Positions 6,042 to 10,000 of a stretch of 10,000 nt of DNA are shown here, piece by piece. The notes under the pieces were generated by a model, which saw only the letters and a program-made list of their open reading frames with translations, searched no databases and was not told the DNA's origin. Origin of the DNA: Magnetospirillum sp. (lineage in GTDB: Bacteria > Pseudomonadota > Alphaproteobacteria > Rhodospirillales > Magnetospirillaceae); contig JAIWOG010000146.1 of the NCBI GenBank assembly GCA_020217035.1, positions 1 through 10,000 of the forward strand. The letters run 5' to 3'. Position 1 is the first letter of the stretch, and the number at the start of each line of letters is the position of its first letter. Both the position numbers and the translations under genes were made by a program.

Positions 6042-7850
6042 TCAGTTCCTGGAGCGCGGACGGTCCCACAATTGTGGGCAATGGGCGGCGGCGGCCAGTT
6101 CGCCGCCGGCCAGCAGGCGCGTGCCATTTGCAGCCAGGCGCCTGACCATGCCGCCATCAGTGAAGGCCGGCCAGTGATCCCCCATGGTCAGGTCGCGGGC
6201 GAAGTCCGTCCATGCCCGCACCATGCTGTCCGAAACCGCCTGGTCGGCGGCCGGCACCGGCAGGGTGCCGCCAAACTCGGCGCTGGTCACCGCCAGGGTG
6301 CCGAACACGAAGGCCAATTCGTCGCCGTGGCAGACCTGGCCGTTGGCGGGGGAACAGGCTTGGGTGCCCATGCTGGCGTAAAGGTCGAACAGCGGCGGCT
6401 GCGAGAACAGGTAAGCGTGCATGCGCTGTGCCGGCACCTGCTTTGCCACCCGCTGGGCCAGGCGCAGGTTGGCGCAGACGAAGTTGTCGTCGGCGACCAC
6501 GGCGGCCATGGCCTGGGCGGCGGCGTTGTAATAGGAGGTACCGGGCAGGCTTTGGGCGTCATAGGGCTTGCCGCCGTGGCTGGCGGTGAAGGCACGGACC
6601 TGGGCGGCCCCGGTCTTGCCGTATAATTGGGTGATGGCGCCGTCGTACCATTGGGGCGACATCATCGACGCGGTGGCGCCCACCGGCAGGCATTGCGCCG
6701 CTTCCCGGGGGTCGGGGTTGGGGCCTGCGTCGTTGCTGGCGAAGGCGGCGCAGGTCATGGCGGCGAAAGCCACCCCTTCGTTGGCGTTGACGCCGAAGAC
6801 AAAGGGTTTGGGCGCCACCACGTTGTCGCGGCCATAGCCGTTCATCGGCTGGGCGGTGACCAAATGGCCGTCGACCAGCGGCCCCCACGGCATGGATTGC
6901 GGAAAGCCGGCATCGGCTTCGCTCACCATGCGCTCGGCTTCATAGGCGCCCGAGGCGCGGAACACCTGCGCCAGGGAATAAGACTGCAAGTCGGCTGGCG
7001 TGGGGTGGCAATCGGCGGGGCGCACCTTGATGCCGCACAAGTGCCGCAGGAACGATTGGCCCTGCCGCGACGCCTGCCGGCGGTCGGGATAGACGACGCC
7101 CAAGGGGTTGCTTTCCATGATGGCGGCGCGAAACAGCGGAATGGCTTGCGGTACCGAAAACAGATGCAAGCCCGCCGACATCGCCCCGGCGCTTTCACCG
7201 AACACGACAACCTTGTCAGGAGAACCGCCGAAGGCCGTCGCGTTGGCCTTGACCCATTCCAGGGCGGCCAACTGGTCCATCAAGCCCAGATTGCCCGGCA
7301 CGGGCTGCGGCAACGCCCCGCCGGGGGCGTGGTCGGCGAACAGGAAGCCCAGCGCCCCCAGGCGATAGTTCACGGTCACCACCACCGCCTGGCCTTGCTC
7401 GGCCAGGACACTGCCGTCATAGCTGGCCAGCGAACCGGCCCCCGCGGTGAAGCCGCCGCCATGCAGGAACACCATCACCGGCAGGTCGGCGGGTTGCGAC
7501 GAAGTCCGGCGCGGGGCCCAGACGTTCAGATAAAGGCAGTCCTCGGCCCCTTGCAGGGCGTTGCCGACCTGCTGCGGGCAAATGGCGCCGAAAGCCAGGG
7601 CTTGGCGTTCGCCGTGCCAATTCTCGGGCGGTTGCGGGGGGCGCCAGCGCAATCCCTGGGCTGGGACCGGCGGCTTGGCGTAGGGCACGCCCTTGTAAAC
7701 CAGTACCCGGTCGGAACGGGGGGAAACCGCGCCGCACAGGTCGCCTTGCCTGACCGTCACGTGGCTGTCGGGGGCGCACGGCGCCGCTTCGGCCCGGGCC
7801 AGGAACGGCCAAAGGGACAAGACCAGCACAGCCAGACAAAGGGGGCGCAT
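6042..7850 (-). CDS. Secreted type-B carboxylesterase (COesterase family, alpha/beta hydrolase)
   Basis: The 602-residue product has a signal peptide (MRPLCLAVLVLSLWPFLARA, cleavage about 20-23), so it is periplasmic or exported. It is a full-length carboxylesterase type B, a serine hydrolase of carboxylic esters. Landmarks in order: VYKGVPYAKPP at 51-61, the second family signature EDCLYLNVW at 103-111, the oxyanion hole HGGGF at 130-134, the nucleophile S220 in FGESAG at 217-222, the probable acid E358 in NANEG, and the catalytic H508 in HGDELAFVFG. The triad is complete. The mature part has 12 Cys, an even number that fits disulfides; C91 and C105 match the conserved small-loop disulfide of the family. 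The start at 7850 is supported by AGGAG (7859-7863, minus) 8 bases upstream, against an in-frame ATG at 7883. Substrate cannot be inferred. It stands alone, convergent to the lipoprotein. Confidence 0.92.
   Translation of the reverse strand: MRPLCLAVLVLSLWPFLARAEAAPCAPDSHVTVRQGDLCGAVSPRSDRVLVYKGVPYAKPPVPAQGLRWRPPQPPENWHGERQALAFGAICPQQVGNALQGAEDCLYLNVWAPRRTSSQPADLPVMVFLHGGGFTAGAGSLASYDGSVLAEQGQAVVVTVNYRLGALGFLFADHAPGGALPQPVPGNLGLMDQLAALEWVKANATAFGGSPDKVVVFGESAGAMSAGLHLFSVPQAIPLFRAAIMESNPLGVVYPDRRQASRQGQSFLRHLCGIKVRPADCHPTPADLQSYSLAQVFRASGAYEAERMVSEADAGFPQSMPWGPLVDGHLVTAQPMNGYGRDNVVAPKPFVFGVNANEGVAFAAMTCAAFASNDAGPNPDPREAAQCLPVGATASMMSPQWYDGAITQLYGKTGAAQVRAFTASHGGKPYDAQSLPGTSYYNAAAQAMAAVVADDNFVCANLRLAQRVAKQVPAQRMHAYLFSQPPLFDLYASMGTQACSPANGQVCHGDELAFVFGTLAVTSAEFGGTLPVPAADQAVSDSMVRAWTDFARDLTMGDHWPAFTDGGMVRRLAANGTRLLAGGELAAAAHCPQLWDRPRSRN
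6065..6078. repeat. Perfect 14-bp palindrome near the esterase 3' end
   Basis: CCCACAATTGTGGG is fully self-complementary. It lies inside the last codons of the esterase gene (coding for Pro-Gln-Leu-Trp) and 28 bases downstream of the convergent lipoprotein stop. It could be a protein-binding site or part of 3' end formation, or chance. No T-run follows on either strand. Confidence 0.4.
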
Positions 7851-8157
7851 GGTCGAGACTCCTGTTCGGCGATCAGCAATCACCTTTATGCGCGTCTTTT
7901 GCGTGTTGGAAAAGGGTCGGAACGCCTCTTGTGGTTTTGCCGTCCTTCCCGCCCGGTCGTCGAGCCCCCGGTGACCGGGTGGGTGGGAATATCGTGAACC
8001 AACGAATAATGGTGAAGTCGCTGTTTCACGCTCGTTTCAGATTCAGCTTATCTGTTCATTATTAAATACGACTATTTACATAAAACCCGGTGAAACGCTT
8101 ATGGCAAGAGTCATAAGATTGGCCATTCATACGAAGTCGTGGATGGCGAGGGGCCAC
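7851..8157. promoter_or_regulatory. Divergent intergenic region with AT-rich core between the esterase and GGDEF genes
   Basis: No gene is seen here. The left part holds the esterase Shine-Dalgarno (7859-7863) and a 6-base-arm palindrome CCCGGT-G-ACCGGG (7967-7979). The core, about 8001-8100, is much richer in A and T than the rest of the window and contains repeated TTCA/TGAA elements: GTGAA (8012-8016) facing TTCAC (8025-8029), GTTTCA at 8023 and again at 8034 (11 bases apart), CAGAT (8038-8042) facing ATCTG (8050-8054), and GTGAAAC (8090-8096), which is complementary to GTTTCAC (8023-8029). A weak promoter for the plus-strand gene could be TTCAGA (8036-8041) with TATTAA (8060-8065), spaced 18. 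This looks like a regulated promoter, but I recognise no specific regulator site. Confidence 0.45.
8146..8153 (+). promoter_or_regulatory. Purine-rich Shine-Dalgarno favouring the GGDEF gene start at 8158
   Basis: GCGAGGGG ends 4 bases before the ATG at 8158. The alternative in-frame ATGs at 8101 and 8143 would add 19 or 5 residues. The extra stretch from 8101 uses codons rare in this window (AGA, ATA), which argues that it is untranslated leader. Confidence 0.5.
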
Positions 8158-9837
8158 ATGGGTATCCGGCAAAAATTCGTTCTCAGCATCGTCTTGGGCC
8201 TTGGGGCCTTCATGACGTTGTTGATGCTGTCGCTATACGCCCAGCGCCAAGCGGTGATCGACGCCTATGTGGCCCGCAACCATTCGGTGGTCAGTCTGGG
8301 TCTGTCGCTGTTGCAGCAGATCGAGGATCGACGCCTTGCCGGGCGGCTGACCCTGGAACAGGCGCAAGCCGAAGCCAAGGAAACCTTGACCAACCTGCGT
8401 TATGGCGACGGCGACTACCTGTTCGCCTTGGATGGCGCCGGGACCTTGTTGGTGCATCCCGCCCGTCCGCAACTGGTGGGCACCAATTTGTTGGATATCC
8501 GTGACGACGCCGGCAACGACCTGGGTCCCCTGGCCAAGATGGCCATCGAGCAGGGCACGGGCACGGTGCGTTACGTGTTCACCCGCATGCACGGCGGCAA
8601 GCCGGTCGAGAAGATCACCTTCGCGGCGGCGTTCAACCCCTGGGGCTGGTTGCTCGGCAGCGGTGTCTATGTGGAGGACGCCGAGGCGGCGTTTCAACGC
8701 AGTGTCCGGCACATGGCGGCCATCGCCGTTCCGTTGACCGGTATCCTGTTGCTGGTGGTGTTCCTGCTGGCGCGTTCGGTGGAGCGGTCCTTGCGTGAGC
8801 TGGCGCAGGTGGTCACCGGGGTCGGCAATCGCCAATTCGATCTGCCAGTCCCCCACACCGACCGGTTGGACGAGTTGGGGCAATTGGCCCGCGCCGTCCA
8901 GTCCCTGCAAAACATGGCGGGAATGGAGGACGAGTTGCGCCGCAGTCGCGACATGGTGGCCTCGGTGTTCGACGCCAGCCAGGAAGCGGCGGCAGTGTGC
9001 GATTCCTCGGGGCGCATGGTGTTCGTCAGCGCCGCCCTTTGCCGCATGACCGGCTACGACGCCGGCTGGCTGGAGGGCAAGCGCCTGGATGCCCTGCGCT
9101 CGGGTCATCAGGACGACGAATTCTTCGACACGGTCGACACCCATCTGGATCGACAGGGATATTGGGAGGGCGACGTCTGGTATCGCCGTGCCAGCGGGGA
9201 AATCCTGGTGGTGCACAAGCGGGTGACCGCCATTCGTGACCAGGACGGCCAGATCGTCAACAAAGTGGCGATCATGCGCGACGTGGTCGAGCGCGGCCGC
9301 CATCAGCGTGCGCAGCGCTTCCTGCCCCTGCACGACCCGTTGACCAACCTGGCGGATGCGCAATTGCTGTCGCAACGTCTGGCGCGGGCCTTGGCGTTGA
9401 CGGCGCGAACCGGCCGGCTGACCGGCCTTTTGGTGGTGGACGTGGACCGCTTCGCCAAGGTCAACCAGGATCTGGGAATGGTCGGCGGCGACGAGGTCCT
9501 GCGCTTCCTGGCGCTTCGTCTGATGAAGGCGGTGCGGTCGTCCGACACCGTGGCGCGCCTGCAAGAGGACGAATACGCCGTGCTGATGGAAGACGTGCAG
9601 ACCGGTGACGAAGTCCGCATGGTGGTCGGCCGTGTCCTGGACGCCATGCGGGCGCCGCTGGTGGTGGGGGGGCACACCGTGTCGCTTAGCGTTTCCATCG
9701 GTGTCGCCACCGCGCCCGAGCACGGCCTTGGCGACGCCCGGCTTTTGCGTTCGGCCCGCGGCGCCTTGGAAAATGCCAAGCTGGACGGCGGCGACCGTGC
9801 CCTGTGGGCCAGTCAGGTCGTCTCCTTGGCGGGGTAG
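8158..9837 (+). CDS. Membrane Cache-HAMP-PAS-GGDEF signalling protein with degenerate GGDEF site and intact I-site
   Basis: The 559-residue product (578 if started at 8101) has a transmembrane helix at about 7-27, a periplasmic single-Cache sensor at about 32-182 (DGDYLFALDGAGTLLVHP at 84-101, FNPWGWLLGSGVYVEDAE at 159-176), a second helix at about 187-205, a HAMP-like linker to about 255, a PAS domain at about 263-378, and a GGDEF domain at about 388-555. In the GGDEF domain DVDRF (428-432) and SVSIGVA (511-517) are kept, but the signature is Q469-E-D-E-Y instead of GGDEF, and the usual LTGLPNR is LTNLADA (395-401). The inhibitory-site motif RxxD is intact at R460-S-S-D463, five residues before the signature. 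Typical GGDEF proteins make c-di-GMP; here loss of both signature glycines suggests no cyclase activity and a possible c-di-GMP-binding role. There is no EAL domain. The ligand of the Cache domain is unknown. Confidence 0.9.
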   Translation: MGIRQKFVLSIVLGLGAFMTLLMLSLYAQRQAVIDAYVARNHSVVSLGLSLLQQIEDRRLAGRLTLEQAQAEAKETLTNLRYGDGDYLFALDGAGTLLVHPARPQLVGTNLLDIRDDAGNDLGPLAKMAIEQGTGTVRYVFTRMHGGKPVEKITFAAAFNPWGWLLGSGVYVEDAEAAFQRSVRHMAAIAVPLTGILLLVVFLLARSVERSLRELAQVVTGVGNRQFDLPVPHTDRLDELGQLARAVQSLQNMAGMEDELRRSRDMVASVFDASQEAAAVCDSSGRMVFVSAALCRMTGYDAGWLEGKRLDALRSGHQDDEFFDTVDTHLDRQGYWEGDVWYRRASGEILVVHKRVTAIRDQDGQIVNKVAIMRDVVERGRHQRAQRFLPLHDPLTNLADAQLLSQRLARALALTARTGRLTGLLVVDVDRFAKVNQDLGMVGGDEVLRFLALRLMKAVRSSDTVARLQEDEYAVLMEDVQTGDEVRMVVGRVLDAMRAPLVVGGHTVSLSVSIGVATAPEHGLGDARLLRSARGALENAKLDGGDRALWASQVVSLAG

Positions 9838-9842
9838 GGAAA

Positions 9843-9868
9843 AGGGGCGTCCGCTGGCGGACGCCCCT
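9843..9868. terminator. Strong hairpin terminator between convergent genes
   Basis: An 11-base-pair stem, AGGGGCGTCCG (9843-9853) with CGGACGCCCCT (9858-9868), closes a CTGG loop. It sits between the stop of the GGDEF gene (9837) and the stop of the minus-strand gene (9876). On the minus strand the stem runs into TTTTCCC, a short T-tract, so it best serves the minus-strand gene. On the plus strand no T-run follows, although the stem could still act in both directions. Confidence 0.75.
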
Positions 9869-9873
9869 GTCGA

Positions 9874-10000
9874 TCACACGGTGAAGTACTTGGCCTGCGG
9901 GTGCAGGCAGACGATGGCGCTGGTGCTTTGTTCGGGTTCCAACTGGAACTCGTCGGACAGGGTGATGCCGACACGCTCGGCGCCCAGCAGGGCCAGCAAT
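9874..10000 (-). CDS. metH: Probable C-terminus of cobalamin-dependent methionine synthase (MetH), partial
   Basis: Only the last 41 codons are in the window; the frame is open to the right edge and ends with TGA at 9874-9876. The peptide includes LLGAERVGITLSDEFQLEP and ends HPQAKYFTV. This resembles the end of the MetH reactivation domain, where a G-I-x-L-T-x-x-F segment, a P-x-x-S stretch and a final HPxAxYFxV are typical. MetH transfers a methyl group from methyltetrahydrofolate to homocysteine via cobalamin; its C-terminal domain binds S-adenosylmethionine for reactivation. The middle (STSAIVCLHP) departs from the usual SVSGxYF pattern, and with so few residues the call is tentative. The hairpin at 9843-9868 is its likely terminator. 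Confidence 0.6.
   Translation of the reverse strand, partial: LLALLGAERVGITLSDEFQLEPEQSTSAIVCLHPQAKYFTV

Noticed and set aside
6627..7997. Long plus-strand open frame across the esterase gene
   Set aside because: It has no domain features, and the minus strand encodes a complete carboxylesterase with signal peptide and triad.
8021..8042. Possible Pho box (two 7-base direct repeats with 11-base period)
   Set aside because: The halves match the CTGTCAT consensus poorly, so only the periodic repeat itself is reported.
8089..8095. GGTGAAA as Shine-Dalgarno for a start at 8101
   Set aside because: The spacing would be acceptable, but the first codons from 8101 are rare in this window, and the family-like N-terminus with a better purine-rich site begins at 8158. 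The alternative is not excluded.
9484..9498. GGDEV at residues 443-447 of the sensor protein taken as the GGDEF signature
   Set aside because: It occupies the place of the upstream GHxxGDxxL segment of GGDEF domains. The true signature position, preceded by DxVARL, reads QEDEY.
8233..9723. Long minus-strand open frame opposite the GGDEF gene
   Set aside because: It is His/Gln/Gly-rich antisense with no recognisable motif; the plus strand has clear Cache, PAS and GGDEF domains.
1..10000. tRNA, rRNA, CRISPR array, insertion sequence or phage genes
   Set aside because: I saw no tRNA-like cloverleaf, no spaced repeats, no transposase-like protein and no terminal inverted repeats; nearly all the window is filled by ordinary chromosomal genes.

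Overview
The window is GC-rich and has the codon habits of an alphaproteobacterium. The gene content (heme A synthase of the alphaproteobacterial type, PmbA/TldE, a MetH-like C-terminus, a FecR-domain surface protein and a Cache-PAS-GGDEF signalling protein) suggests a Rhodospirillales member close to Magnetospirillum. That assignment is inferred from style and content; no taxonomic marker gene is present.

Layout from left to right. At 1-1458 (minus) lies the N-terminal 486 residues of a large FecR-domain, acidic, probably surface-exposed protein that runs off the left edge. After a 138-base divergent gap come two tightly coupled membrane protein genes on the plus strand: a YqhA/UPF0114 protein (1597-2103) and a 90-residue protein (2106-2378). 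These meet, with a 17-base tail-to-tail overlap, a minus-strand pair made of heme A synthase (3159-4178) followed 2 bases later by a periplasmic M23 peptidase (2362-3156). Divergent from the heme A synthase is pmbA/tldE (4258-5601), followed by two hairpins and a small lipoprotein (5678-6037). The lipoprotein converges, with a 4-base gap, on a secreted type-B carboxylesterase (6042-7850, minus). A 307-base divergent region with an AT-rich core separates the esterase from a transmembrane Cache-HAMP-PAS-GGDEF protein (8158-9837). This is followed by a strong hairpin terminator shared with the convergent 3' end of a gene resembling metH (9874-10000).

How the genes relate. Most are unlinked chromosomal genes in short transcription units. 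The clear co-transcribed pairs are yqhA with the 90-residue gene, and heme A synthase with the M23 peptidase. Much of the window concerns the cell envelope: a surface protein, three membrane proteins, a periplasmic hydrolase, a lipoprotein, a secreted esterase and a membrane sensor.

I found no mobile element, CRISPR array, RNA gene or defence-type cassette, and no convincing undescribed system. The most notable observation is that the GGDEF protein has lost the GG of its active site but keeps an RxxD I-site, which suggests a c-di-GMP receptor rather than a synthase.
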